From Phytopseudomonas argentinensis (lineage in GTDB: Bacteria > Pseudomonadota > Gammaproteobacteria > Pseudomonadales > Pseudomonadaceae): 64,000 nucleotides of DNA. The stretch lies in NCBI RefSeq assembly GCF_900113905.1, contig NZ_FORC01000004.1:523209-587208 (forward strand), given 5' to 3'. This document shows, one piece after another, positions 16,149 to 24,511 of this stretch (position 1 is the stretch's first letter; each line of letters begins with the position of its first letter). Made by a program: the position numbers and the translations under genes. The notes beneath the pieces are model-generated. The model had not been told where the DNA came from and ran no database searches. It worked only from the letters and a program-made list of their open reading frames with translations.

Positions 16149-17102
16149 TCAGAACGCGGGCGACTGGGCCTGGATGACCGCATCACGGGGCGAGGCGATC
16201 TCTACCGGCAGACCGTCATGGGCGGCGACCACTTCACGCACCACATCCCAGTCCAGGCTGTCGGCGCTGAGATCATTACGCCGTATCAGGGCATTGACCA
16301 CCTCGGTGTGGTGATCGACCACCGGGGCGTCCTCCTCGCCCAGCGGCGTATGGGCTTCCAGATACACCTTGCCACCGCTCACGCCGAACTTGTACGGCTC
16401 GTTGATGATACGCACCGGTGTGCCGACCGGCACCATGTCGGCCAGCTCGAGCACGTTGTTGTTGAGCATGCGAAAGCAGCCATGGCTCACCCGCATGCCG
16501 ATGCCGAATTTCTTGTTCGAGCCGTGAATCAGGTAGCCCGGTACCGACAGCGTCATCTTGTAGGGGCCCAGCGGGTTGTCCGGGCCTGGCGGCACGTAAC
16601 TCGGCAGCGGGTCGCCGTCGGCGGCGTGCTCGTCGCGAATCGACTGCGGCGGGTACCAGCCTGGGTTCGGCGTCTTGGCGGTGATACGTGCCTGGGTTAC
16701 CGGCGAACTCCAGCCTTCGCGACCGATGCCCAGCGGATAGGTATGGACGACGTTCTCCCCTTTCGGGAAGTAGTACAGCCGGTATTCGGCGAGGTTGATC
16801 ACGATGCCTTCACGCGGCCCGGGCGGCAGGATGAAGCGCGTCGGCAGCACGATATCGGTGCCCTCGCCCGGCAACCAGGCATCCACACCCGGGTTGGCGG
16901 CGACCATTTCCAGATAGCCCAGATCGTTCGCCGTACCGATATCGGCGAAGGTGTCCTCGTAGCGCGCCTTGATCACCTGGATCTCGCCGACGATATCCTC
17001 GCCGGGCGGCGGCAGCGGCAATTCCAGTGCGGCGGCGGAGCCTGCCAGACAGACAGCACCCAACGACAGACAGCGGGCAAGAGCTGAAACGCGCGGCGAC
17101 AT
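16149..17102 (-). CDS. Periplasmic L,D-transpeptidase (YkuD) with LysM-like segment
   Basis: 317 aa from ATG 17102 (AAGGG upstream). Signal peptide to about residue 25, a LysM-like peptidoglycan-binding stretch at about 45-90, and a YkuD catalytic domain with His193 (LIHGS) and the catalytic VSHGCFRM motif, Cys209. Family members cross-link peptidoglycan or attach lipoprotein. Its place directly after oprI, convergent, suggests it may attach OprI to the wall, like the Erf/Ybi enzymes for Lpp (inference). Followed upstream by a small conserved gene. Confidence 0.93.
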   Translation of the reverse strand: MSPRVSALARCLSLGAVCLAGSAAALELPLPPPGEDIVGEIQVIKARYEDTFADIGTANDLGYLEMVAANPGVDAWLPGEGTDIVLPTRFILPPGPREGIVINLAEYRLYYFPKGENVVHTYPLGIGREGWSSPVTQARITAKTPNPGWYPPQSIRDEHAADGDPLPSYVPPGPDNPLGPYKMTLSVPGYLIHGSNKKFGIGMRVSHGCFRMLNNNVLELADMVPVGTPVRIINEPYKFGVSGGKVYLEAHTPLGEEDAPVVDHHTEVVNALIRRNDLSADSLDWDVVREVVAAHDGLPVEIASPRDAVIQAQSPAF

Positions 17103-17160
17103 GCAGAAAACCCTTGAGGTGGTATGGAGGACTGGAGCTGATTGTATACCGTGGCGACCG

Positions 17161-17442
17161 TCAGCGCCCCGGCCAGGCGGGGCGATCACCGCGCCGCTGC
17201 GCCTCGAGCGTTGCCAGACAGGCGCGGCACAGGCGTCGATCCTGCAGCATGGGCCGCTCCAGATCACGCCACAGCGGCTGTGCGGGCAGCAGGCCTCCGC
17301 ACAGGGTGCGGTCGGCATGGCCGCCAAGCTCCAGCTGACGAGCGACCAGATGCACCTTCACTTCACGGCAGGCGAACAGGTCCAGCTGCTCGTCCGGCTC
17401 GATCAGTTGGTAGGCATACAGAGACCAGACGGGTCGCAACAT
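17161..17442 (-). CDS. Conserved hypothetical protein (PA2855-like)
   Basis: 93 aa, no recognised domain. A well-spaced GGAG six bases before the ATG supports translation. It contains CGGLLPAQ and a LCRACL cysteine pair that may bind metal. It lies between the L,D-transpeptidase and tesA, where I recall a small hypothetical gene in P. aeruginosa. No signal peptide. Function cannot be stated. Confidence 0.65.
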   Translation of the reverse strand: MLRPVWSLYAYQLIEPDEQLDLFACREVKVHLVARQLELGGHADRTLCGGLLPAQPLWRDLERPMLQDRRLCRACLATLEAQRRGDRPAWPGR

Positions 17443-17500
17443 GGGGGGCTCCAGAACGGGGGCGCCACATTAGCCGAAACACCGTCAGCGGAAAAGCCCG

Positions 17501-18106
17501 TTACAGCAATGGTTTCAAGGTCGGCCAGACATTCTCGAGCAGCTGCGGCTGGGCCGCCACGGCAGGATGCACGCCGTCATCCTGCATCAGGCTGGTAACG
17601 CCGCCCACGCCTTCCAGAAGAAAGGGCACCAGCGGCACATTCTTGTCCGCCGCCACGTCGTCGAACACCTTGGCGAACGCGGTGGTGTACCGCTCGCCGT
17701 AATTGGGTGGAATGCGCATGCCCAGCAGCAGCACCTTGGCACCGGCGTCGCGGGAGGCATCGATCATCGACGCAAGATTCTGTTGCAATTGGCCTGGCGG
17801 CAAACCACGCAGGCCGTCGTTGCCACCGAGCTCGACGATCACCAGTCGCGGCTTGTGCTCGGCGAGCAGCGCCGGCAGCCGCGCCGCACCGCCAGCACTG
17901 GTGTCGCCGCTGATCGAGGCGTTCACCAGCTGATGCTCGAAACCCTCCTGGCGCATGCGCTCGTCGAGCAGATGAACCCAGCCCTGCCGGGTATCCATGC
18001 CAAAAGCGGCGCTGATACTATCGCCGACGACCAGCACGGTCCCCGCCTGCGCCATCTGCCCTATCAGCAGCAGGCCCAGAATGGCCCCCTTCACTATCGC
18101 ACGCAT
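17501..18106 (-). CDS. tesA: TesA, periplasmic SGNH esterase / thioesterase I
   Basis: 201 aa. Signal peptide (LLLIGQMAQAG), then an SGNH-hydrolase fold: nucleophile block VVGDSISAAFGM, GGNDGLRG block, and catalytic DDGVHP near the C-terminus. Hydrolyses esters and acyl thioesters; E. coli TesA is also lysophospholipase L1. The start at 18106 has AGGA five bases upstream; a start at 18118 is possible but would overlap the divergent ABC gene. The ten-base gap to that gene means the two share a tightly overlapping promoter region. Confidence 0.93.
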   Translation of the reverse strand: MRAIVKGAILGLLLIGQMAQAGTVLVVGDSISAAFGMDTRQGWVHLLDERMRQEGFEHQLVNASISGDTSAGGAARLPALLAEHKPRLVIVELGGNDGLRGLPPGQLQQNLASMIDASRDAGAKVLLLGMRIPPNYGERYTTAFAKVFDDVAADKNVPLVPFLLEGVGGVTSLMQDDGVHPAVAAQPQLLENVWPTLKPLL

Positions 18107-18116
18107 CGGATTCCTC

Positions 18117-18800
18117 ATGAGCTCAAGCATTCTGTCTGCGCAGAACCTTAACAAAGTGGTCTCCAGCGCGGAAGGCGAGTTGACCATCCTGCATGATCTG
18201 TCGCTGGAGCTGGAAAAAGGTGGCAGCCTGGCCATCGTCGGCAGCTCGGGATCCGGTAAATCCACCCTACTCGGCCTGTTGGCCGGCCTCGACCTGCCCA
18301 GCACCGGGCGCATCCTGCTGGCCGGCAACGACCTGGGCAGCCTGGATGAAGACGCGCGCGCCCGGGTGCGCGCCGAGCACGTGGGCTTCGTGTTCCAGTC
18401 GTTCCAGCTGCTCGACAGCCTCAATGCTCTGGAGAACGTCATGCTGCCCCTGGAACTCGAAGGCCGCAGCGATGCCCGCCAGCGTGCCAGCGAACTGCTC
18501 GAGCGCGTCGGCCTGGGCGCGCGCCTGAGCCACTCGCCACGCCAGCTTTCCGGTGGCGAACAACAGCGAGTGGCCATCGCCCGGGCCTTTGCCGCGGAGC
18601 CCGATGTGCTGTTCGCCGATGAGCCCACCGGCAACTTGGACACCCACACCGGCGAGCGCATCAGTGACCTGTTGTTCGAACTCAACCAGGAACGGGGTAC
18701 AACCCTGGTGCTGGTCACCCATGACGAGCGCCTTGCCGCGCGCTGCCAGCGCATCATCCGCCTGGAGGCCGGCCACCTGGTGGCGGCGGTGAACGCCTGA
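18117..18800 (+). CDS. ABC transporter ATP-binding protein (YbbA-like)
   Basis: 227 aa. Walker A GSSGSGKST (near residue 46), Q-loop FVFQSFQLL, signature LSGGEQQR, Walker B VLFADEPTGNLD and H-loop LVTHD, all intact. It belongs to the MacB/LolD-type exporters and pairs with the FtsX-like permease that starts in its stop codon (TGATG). In many Proteobacteria this ybbA-ybbP pair is divergent from tesA, as here. Substrate unknown; an envelope or lipid-related role is likely. Confidence 0.92.
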   Translation: MSSSILSAQNLNKVVSSAEGELTILHDLSLELEKGGSLAIVGSSGSGKSTLLGLLAGLDLPSTGRILLAGNDLGSLDEDARARVRAEHVGFVFQSFQLLDSLNALENVMLPLELEGRSDARQRASELLERVGLGARLSHSPRQLSGGEQQRVAIARAFAAEPDVLFADEPTGNLDTHTGERISDLLFELNQERGTTLVLVTHDERLAARCQRIIRLEAGHLVAAVNA

Positions 18801-21304
18801 TGCGCACCCTGCCCTTTTTCGCCCTGCTGTCATTAGCGGGTCGCCAGCTGCTGCGCGATGCGCGCTCCGGCGAGCTGCGCGTGCTGTTCTTCGCCCTACT
18901 GATAGCGGTGGCCTCCAGCACCTCCATCGGCTATTTCGGTGCCCGGTTGAACGAGGGCATGAGTTTGCGCGCCACCGAATTTCTTGGCGCCGACCTGATT
19001 CTCAGGGGTAGCGCCCCGGCCAGCCCCGAGCAGATCGAGGCCGGCACCGGGCGCGGGCTGCAGCACGCCCAGGTGGTCGAGTTTTCCAGCGTGATCGCCA
19101 GTGACGCCGGCATCCAGCTGGCCAGCGTCAAGGCCGCCGGCAACGGCTATCCGCTGCGCGGCCAGCTCAAGAGCGCCGCCGCGCCCTATGCCGAAGAAAC
19201 CGTCAGCCCAGGGCCAGGGCCTGGCGAGGTGTGGGCGGAATCCCGGCTGCTGGTGGCGCTGGGCCTGAAAACCGGCGACCAGATCGAAGTCGGCGCCAAG
19301 AGGCTGCGCCTCACCCGGGTGCTGACCTACCTGCCGGACGAAGCCGGCGACTTCTACAGCCTGACGCCCCACGTGCTGATGCACCTCGACGACCTGCCGG
19401 CCACCCGCGTGGTGCAGCCGGGCAGCCGGGTGCGTTACATCGAGCAATGGAACGGTCCCAGCGATGCCCTGGCCAGCTACCGGCAGGCCACCGAACCCGC
19501 CCTGGCGGCTCATCAGCGCTTCGATGATGCCCGTGACGGCAGCCGCCGCGTCGGCGGAGCCCTGGATCGCGCCGAGCGCTACCTGAGCCTCGCCAGCCTG
19601 GCCGCCGTGCTGCTGGCTGGCGTCGCGGTCGCCCTGTCGGCGGCGCGCTTCGCCAGCCGGCGCTTCGACGCCAGCGCACTGCTGCGCTGCCTGGGCCTTT
19701 CGCGGCGCCAGGCGCTAAGCCTGTTCGGCCTGCAACTGGCGATTCTTGGGGTGCTGGCCAGCCTTGTTGGTGCCGTGCTCGGCTGGCTTGCGCAACAGAC
19801 GCTGTTTCACCTGCTGCAGGGCCTGCTGCCGGCACAGATTCCCCCTGGCGGCGTCTGGCCCGCCTTGGCCGGCATCGCCACCGGGTTGGTAGCGCTGGCC
19901 GGCTTCGCACTACCGCCGCTGGCGGCGCTGGGCCGCGTGCCACCGCTGCGCGTGCTGCGCCGCGACATGCTGCCAGTGCCGGCCAGCTCCTGGCTGGTCT
20001 ACGGCACCGCCCTGCTCGCCCTGGGCCTGATCATGTGGCGCCTGAGCCTGGACTTGGTGCTGACCCTGGCCCTGCTCGGCGGCGGGCTGGTCACCGCCCT
20101 GCTGCTGGGGGGCCTGTTACTGCTTGGCCTGCAGAGCCTGCGCCGCCTGCTGGCAGGTGCCACCTTGCCGTGGCGCCTGGGCCTTGGTCAGCTGCTGCGC
20201 CGCCCGCTCGCGGCGGCCGGGCAATCCCTGGCCTTCGGCCTGATTCTTCTGGCAATGGCGCTGATCGCCCTGCTGCGCGGCGAGCTGCTGGACAACTGGC
20301 AGGAGCAGCTGCCGGCCGATGCGTCCAATCATTTCGCCCTCAACATTCTACCCGCCGAGCGCGCCGCTTTCGCTGAACGCCTGGCGCAGTTGTCCCCCCA
20401 TCCCGCGCCGCTGTATCCCGTGGTGCCGGGGCGCCTGACCCAGGTCAACGGCGAGCCGGTTCGCCAGTACGTCACCGAGGATTCGCGTGGCGAGCGGGCG
20501 GTGCGCCGCGACCTGAGCCTGACCTGGAGCGCCGACCTGCCCGATGGCAACACCCTGACAGCCGGCCAGTGGTGGACGGATGATAAGCAGCATGAACTGC
20601 CTGGTGTGTCGGTAGAGGACGAACTGGCGCAAAGCCTGCACCTCAAACTCGGCGACCGCCTGACCTTCAATGTCGGCGGCGTCAATCGCGATGCCGTGGT
20701 AACCAACCTGCGCACGGTGGACTGGAACAACTTTCAGCCCAACTTCTTCATGATCTTCGAGCCCGGCACCCTCAAGGACCTGCCGGTCACCTACCTGACC
20801 AGTTTCTACCTGCCGCCGCAGCACGAGCAGCAGCTGGTGGAACTGTCCCGCGCCTTCCCTGCGGTGTCGCTGTTGCAGGTCGAGGCGCTGCTCAACCAGC
20901 TGCGCAGCATCCTCGCCCAGGTCACCATCGCCATCGAGTTCGTGCTGCTGTTCGTGCTGGCCGCGGGCCTCGCCGTGCTGTTCGCCGGCCTGCAGTCGAC
21001 GTTGGATGAGCGTATTCACCAAGGCGCCCTGCTGCGCGCCTTGGGCGCCGAACGCAAGCTGCTGGTGCAGGCCAGGCGCGCCGAGTTCGGCCTGCTGGGC
21101 GCCGCCAGTGGCCTGCTGGCCGCCTTGGGCTGCGAACTGGTCAGTTTCCTGATCTACCGCTACGCCTTTCAGATGGCATGGCAGCCCCATCCCTGGCTGC
21201 TGGTGCTGCCTCTGATCGGCGCGCTGCTGGTCGGCGTTGCCGGCGTGCTGGGTACCCGCCGCGCGCTCAACGCCAGCCCGCTCACCGTTCTGCGTGAGGG
21301 TTGA
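18800..21304 (+). CDS. ABC transporter permease, FtsX/MacB-type (YbbP-like)
   Basis: 834 aa. Begins with one transmembrane helix (about 28-45) and a MacB-like periplasmic domain, then a first FtsX helix bundle (about 250-380), further helices (about 400-490), a second periplasmic domain, and a final FtsX bundle (about 700-830). This duplicated architecture is that of YbbP. It overlaps the ATPase gene by one base, so the two subunits are coupled. Type VII mechanotransmission ABC system; cargo unknown. Confidence 0.92.
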   Translation: MRTLPFFALLSLAGRQLLRDARSGELRVLFFALLIAVASSTSIGYFGARLNEGMSLRATEFLGADLILRGSAPASPEQIEAGTGRGLQHAQVVEFSSVIASDAGIQLASVKAAGNGYPLRGQLKSAAAPYAEETVSPGPGPGEVWAESRLLVALGLKTGDQIEVGAKRLRLTRVLTYLPDEAGDFYSLTPHVLMHLDDLPATRVVQPGSRVRYIEQWNGPSDALASYRQATEPALAAHQRFDDARDGSRRVGGALDRAERYLSLASLAAVLLAGVAVALSAARFASRRFDASALLRCLGLSRRQALSLFGLQLAILGVLASLVGAVLGWLAQQTLFHLLQGLLPAQIPPGGVWPALAGIATGLVALAGFALPPLAALGRVPPLRVLRRDMLPVPASSWLVYGTALLALGLIMWRLSLDLVLTLALLGGGLVTALLLGGLLLLGLQSLRRLLAGATLPWRLGLGQLLRRPLAAAGQSLAFGLILLAMALIALLRGELLDNWQEQLPADASNHFALNILPAERAAFAERLAQLSPHPAPLYPVVPGRLTQVNGEPVRQYVTEDSRGERAVRRDLSLTWSADLPDGNTLTAGQWWTDDKQHELPGVSVEDELAQSLHLKLGDRLTFNVGGVNRDAVVTNLRTVDWNNFQPNFFMIFEPGTLKDLPVTYLTSFYLPPQHEQQLVELSRAFPAVSLLQVEALLNQLRSILAQVTIAIEFVLLFVLAAGLAVLFAGLQSTLDERIHQGALLRALGAERKLLVQARRAEFGLLGAASGLLAALGCELVSFLIYRYAFQMAWQPHPWLLVLPLIGALLVGVAGVLGTRRALNASPLTVLREG

Positions 21305-21337
21305 TAAACTGCGCGCCCACAATAGACCGAGCCGAGC

Positions 21338-21835
21338 ATGAGCCGATACCGCCCACCCCGCACCGCGGGTACGCCCCTGATCACCCCCCAAGGCGAGGCG
21401 CGCCTGCGCGCCGAACTGCACGAGCTCTGGCACGTGCGCCGGCCCGAGGTGACCCGTTCGGTCAGCGAGGCGGCGGCCCAGGGTGATCGCTCGGAGAACG
21501 CGGAGTACACCTACGGCAAGAAGATGCTGCGCGAGATCGACAGTCGCGTGCGCTTTCTGACCAAACGCCTGGAAAAGCTCAAGGTGGTCGATACTCGCCC
21601 CAGCGATCCAGACAAGGTGTACTTCGGTGCCTGGGTCACGGTGGAAGACGAAGACGGCGTCGAGGCGCGCTATCGCATCGTGGGCCCCGACGAACTCGAC
21701 CTCAAGCTGAACCTGATCAGCATCGACTCACCCCTGGCCCGCGCCCTTGTCGGCAAGGGCCTGGATGCAGAAGTGCGGGTACAGACGCCAACCGGCGACA
21801 AGTACTGGTACATCGTCGCCATCGACTATCCGTAA
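21338..21835 (+). CDS. greB: Transcript cleavage factor GreB
   Basis: 165 aa. N-terminal antiparallel coiled coil (about residues 15-75) with the acidic tip GDRSENAEYTYGKK that enters the RNA polymerase secondary channel and stimulates cleavage of backtracked RNA, followed by the C-terminal FKBP-like domain (about 85-160). The YRIVGPDE motif and length favour GreB over GreA. It lies 33 bases downstream of the permease gene on the same strand and may be cotranscribed. Confidence 0.93.
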   Translation: MSRYRPPRTAGTPLITPQGEARLRAELHELWHVRRPEVTRSVSEAAAQGDRSENAEYTYGKKMLREIDSRVRFLTKRLEKLKVVDTRPSDPDKVYFGAWVTVEDEDGVEARYRIVGPDELDLKLNLISIDSPLARALVGKGLDAEVRVQTPTGDKYWYIVAIDYP

Positions 21836-21842
21836 ACAGGGT

Positions 21843-22142
21843 TCAGCGCAGGGTAATCAGCCCCTGCCGGGCAATGCGCGTCAGCTGGCCAAGCGCTTCG
21901 GCACCAGGGCGCTGCAGGACGGCGAAATCGAAGCTGTCATCGGCGAAGCGCTGCAGAGAGTCGCCCTGCTCGGCGAACTGCACGAGAAAGGCGCGTTGCC
22001 CCTCACGGCGAGAGGGCCAGCCATCGAGATAGCGCAATAACGTCGGCTGGTGAACGCCACCGAGCAGAATGCGCGGATTGCGGTGAACCAGTCGGCTAGT
22101 GATGGGAAGGATACGAAGGTGCGCAGCCTGGGAGCAGGTCAT
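21843..22142 (-). CDS. Hypothetical protein
   Basis: 99 aa, convergent with greB (seven bases apart). No recognised motif. The end (FDFAVLQRPGAEALGQLTRIARQGLITLR) looks like a folded alpha/beta segment, reminiscent of methyltransferase-like strands but too short to assign. GGAG about nine bases before the ATG supports translation. Could be a small Pseudomonas-specific regulator or a fragment of a larger ancestral gene. Confidence 0.55.
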   Translation of the reverse strand: MTCSQAAHLRILPITSRLVHRNPRILLGGVHQPTLLRYLDGWPSRREGQRAFLVQFAEQGDSLQRFADDSFDFAVLQRPGAEALGQLTRIARQGLITLR

Positions 22143-22319
22143 GGTGTTTGTCTCCGCCTCGGAAATCCCGCTGGGCAGCGGTGAGAGGCAACACCGAACC
22201 AGCGCTTTAGCGGAATTTCGGGACTCGCTGAAGAATCCCTGAGGCGCCCCGCAAGTAGCTGTCTAAATCGGCGCAGATGACAATCCTAGAGAGTCGCCGA
22301 TCAGCCTGTCAATAACCAG

Positions 22320-22343
22320 GAAAGCCCGCATGGGCGGGCTTTC
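22320..22343 (-). terminator. Terminator downstream of the DoxX gene
   Basis: GAAAGCCCGC (22320-22329), loop ATGG, GCGGGCTTTC (22334-22343). Ten-bp stem just after the DoxX stop on the minus strand, with a short U stretch only within the stem. Confidence 0.7.
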
Positions 22344-22359
22344 GCAAGCGATGCAGCGC

Positions 22360-22794
22360 TTAGCCGGCGATGCGCTTGTCCAGCGATAGCCGCCCGGCAC
22401 CCTCGATCAACAGGGCCAGCGTGGCGGCCAGCAGCGCCAGGGCGAACTCGTAGCCGTTGTCGGCCATGAAAAAGCCGTTACCGATATGCACCGAGAAGAT
22501 CGCCACCAGCATGGTCACCGCCAACAGTGCTGCGGCAGGGCGCACCAGCAGACCGATGACCAGCGCCAGGCCGCCGAAGAATTCCGCGCTGCCGGCCATC
22601 AACGCCATCAGGTAGCCGGGCGCCAGACCGATGCTCTCCATCCACTGGGCCACGCCAGCCAGCCCGTAGCCGCCGAACCAGCCGAACAGTTTCTGCGAGC
22701 CGTGGGCCGCGAAGGTGATGCCGACCAGCACCCGCAGAACGGTCAGGCCAAAGCCGGCGCGCGTGGTTGCCAGGGATTTGATGAATGCGTTCAT
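22360..22794 (-). CDS. DoxX-family membrane protein
   Basis: 144 aa, four hydrophobic helices. The N-terminal TVLRVLVGITFAAHGSQKLFGWFGG segment and the SAEFFGGLALVIGLLVRPAA segment are DoxX hallmarks. Family members are small inner-membrane quinone- or redox-associated proteins with roles in thiol or oxidative stress. It is alone between two terminators/promoters. A 15-base perfect palindrome upstream (22837-22851) suggests regulation by a dedicated repressor or activator. Confidence 0.88.
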   Translation of the reverse strand: MNAFIKSLATTRAGFGLTVLRVLVGITFAAHGSQKLFGWFGGYGLAGVAQWMESIGLAPGYLMALMAGSAEFFGGLALVIGLLVRPAAALLAVTMLVAIFSVHIGNGFFMADNGYEFALALLAATLALLIEGAGRLSLDKRIAG

Positions 22795-22836
22795 GGAGCG
22801 TTTCCTTTACCGGATGAGTGAGATGGCGCCATATTA

Positions 22837-22851
22837 ATTTGATTTTCAAAT
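22837..22851. promoter_or_regulatory. Palindrome upstream of the DoxX gene
   Basis: ATTTGA-TTT-TCAAAT, perfect, 43 bases before the DoxX start in an AT-rich stretch. Probable transcription factor site; the factor is not known and no regulator gene adjoins. Confidence 0.4.
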
Positions 22852-22894
22852 ATGAAAACCGCATAAAATCGCTATAAACAATCGATTAAAACGA

Positions 22895-24304
22895 TCATTT
22901 ACGCATGCTCACTTTCTGCGCAGGCTCCAGTGAATAACGCTCACGCGCATAGGCTAGGTAGTACTTGTTGACGGCATTGACGTAGCTGACCACCCCCATG
23001 CCGAGTTCTTCCATGGCTACGCGCTCGACCTGAAAGAACCACTGGTCCGGATTGAGACCGCGTCGCCGCGCCTCGGCACGCAGGCTCTGTACCCGCTGCG
23101 GGCCAAGGTTATAGCCCGCCAGCACGAACGCCATGCGCTCGCGCTCGTTAAGCCGCGGGCTGTTGAAGAAGCCACGGCGGATCTTGGCGAGATACTTGGC
23201 ACTGGCCTGCACGTTGTTCTCGACCCTGGAAATGTCGTTGATGCCCACGCTACGCGCCGCCGCCGGCGTTATCTGCATCAACCCGGTCGCCCCGCTGCTG
23301 CCCCGTGCCGTGGGATTGAGCGTCGACTCCTTGAAGGCCAGAGCCGCCAGCGCCAGCCAGTCGAAGTCGTTTTGCTCGGCATAGCGCTGCAGCACCGGCC
23401 GCACGCGTTCCAGACGTTGGCGTTCGGCACGGCCCATGGGCGAATGCACCTTGTATAGGCGCCGGTAAACGCGCTGGAAGGCAGCATCCTGGTCGTCGGG
23501 TACCCGATAGCTCTCCAGGAAACGGTCGACACTGGCGCTCAGCAGCGGCGCATCGCGCCGCATGTACCAGCGCATATCGCCCTGATCGTCGAGCACCAGA
23601 TGGCGGTCGATGCGCAGCTTGGGCATCACCTTGGCCCAACGCTCGGCGATGTGCAGCTCAACGGCGGTGAAGTCGAAAATTCCGGCCTGAACCATTTCCA
23701 GCACGTCTTCGACCGCCAGGGTCGGATCCACCCATTCGACTACGATGGGCTGCAGCTTGCGTGCTACGAGCTTGCGATTGATCTCGTGCAGCGCGTCCTT
23801 GGCAATGCTCCCAGCCGGCAACGACAGGCTGCGCCCGGCCAGTTGCTCCAAGCGCTGATAACGGCGGTTGCCCTGGCGGGCGACGATCACCACCGGTACG
23901 TCACGGCGTATTGCCTCACTGGCGAGCAGGTTACCGCCGCCCGGGTTACCAAGCAGCTCGCCGGGCGCCACAAGATCCCCCTCGCCGCGCTGCAGGGCGG
24001 CGAGCAATTGATCCTTGGCTTTGGGAATGATGCTGAGACGCAGGTTGCGGCCATCCCGGGCATTGCGATTGAGGTATTGCTCCAGGGCCCGCAGGCGCTG
24101 GTATTCGACGCCGATACTCTGCCCTTTGACTTCACCAGAGCTGTTACGGCTCTGGTTGACCAGCACTCGCAGCTCCCCACTGTTGCGAATGCCGGGCAGA
24201 TCCCGCACCGCGGCGGGTTTGCTCACCTCCACCGGGCCGGCAATGCGCGCCACTGCCGGCAACGGCAGCGAAAGCAGCAGGCACAGGATAAAGAGGACGC
24301 GCAA
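22895..24304 (-). CDS. mltF2: MltF-type membrane-bound lytic transglycosylase (MltF2-like)
   Basis: 469 aa. Signal peptide (about 1-20), a periplasmic solute-binding-type regulatory domain (about 40-270), then a lysozyme-like SLT domain with catalytic Glu326 in AFKESTLN and the GLMQITPAAA and AGYNLGPQRV motifs. Cleaves peptidoglycan glycan chains to 1,6-anhydro products. P. aeruginosa has two such enzymes, MltF and MltF2; synteny with the chemoreceptor and tgpA block suggests MltF2 (memory-based). The binding domain may sense muropeptides. Confidence 0.88.
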   Translation of the reverse strand: MRVLFILCLLLSLPLPAVARIAGPVEVSKPAAVRDLPGIRNSGELRVLVNQSRNSSGEVKGQSIGVEYQRLRALEQYLNRNARDGRNLRLSIIPKAKDQLLAALQRGEGDLVAPGELLGNPGGGNLLASEAIRRDVPVVIVARQGNRRYQRLEQLAGRSLSLPAGSIAKDALHEINRKLVARKLQPIVVEWVDPTLAVEDVLEMVQAGIFDFTAVELHIAERWAKVMPKLRIDRHLVLDDQGDMRWYMRRDAPLLSASVDRFLESYRVPDDQDAAFQRVYRRLYKVHSPMGRAERQRLERVRPVLQRYAEQNDFDWLALAALAFKESTLNPTARGSSGATGLMQITPAAARSVGINDISRVENNVQASAKYLAKIRRGFFNSPRLNERERMAFVLAGYNLGPQRVQSLRAEARRRGLNPDQWFFQVERVAMEELGMGVVSYVNAVNKYYLAYARERYSLEPAQKVSMRK

Positions 24305-24511
24305 TATCGATGCTCCAATAGCGGAAGCCGGCTGACAGCCGGAGGCGGTGATTCACAAGTGGAGGGTCAAGCGTGGCATAGCCATCGTTCTGACACCATC
24401 AGTTGCTTGTTTACTTCATGAATCAGCCACAAGTTTTTGTAATTTTTGCATTTTTATTCGCTACAACAAGCTCTGTTATGCTGCGCAACTCCAGTTTCAC
24501 AGGGTCACACC

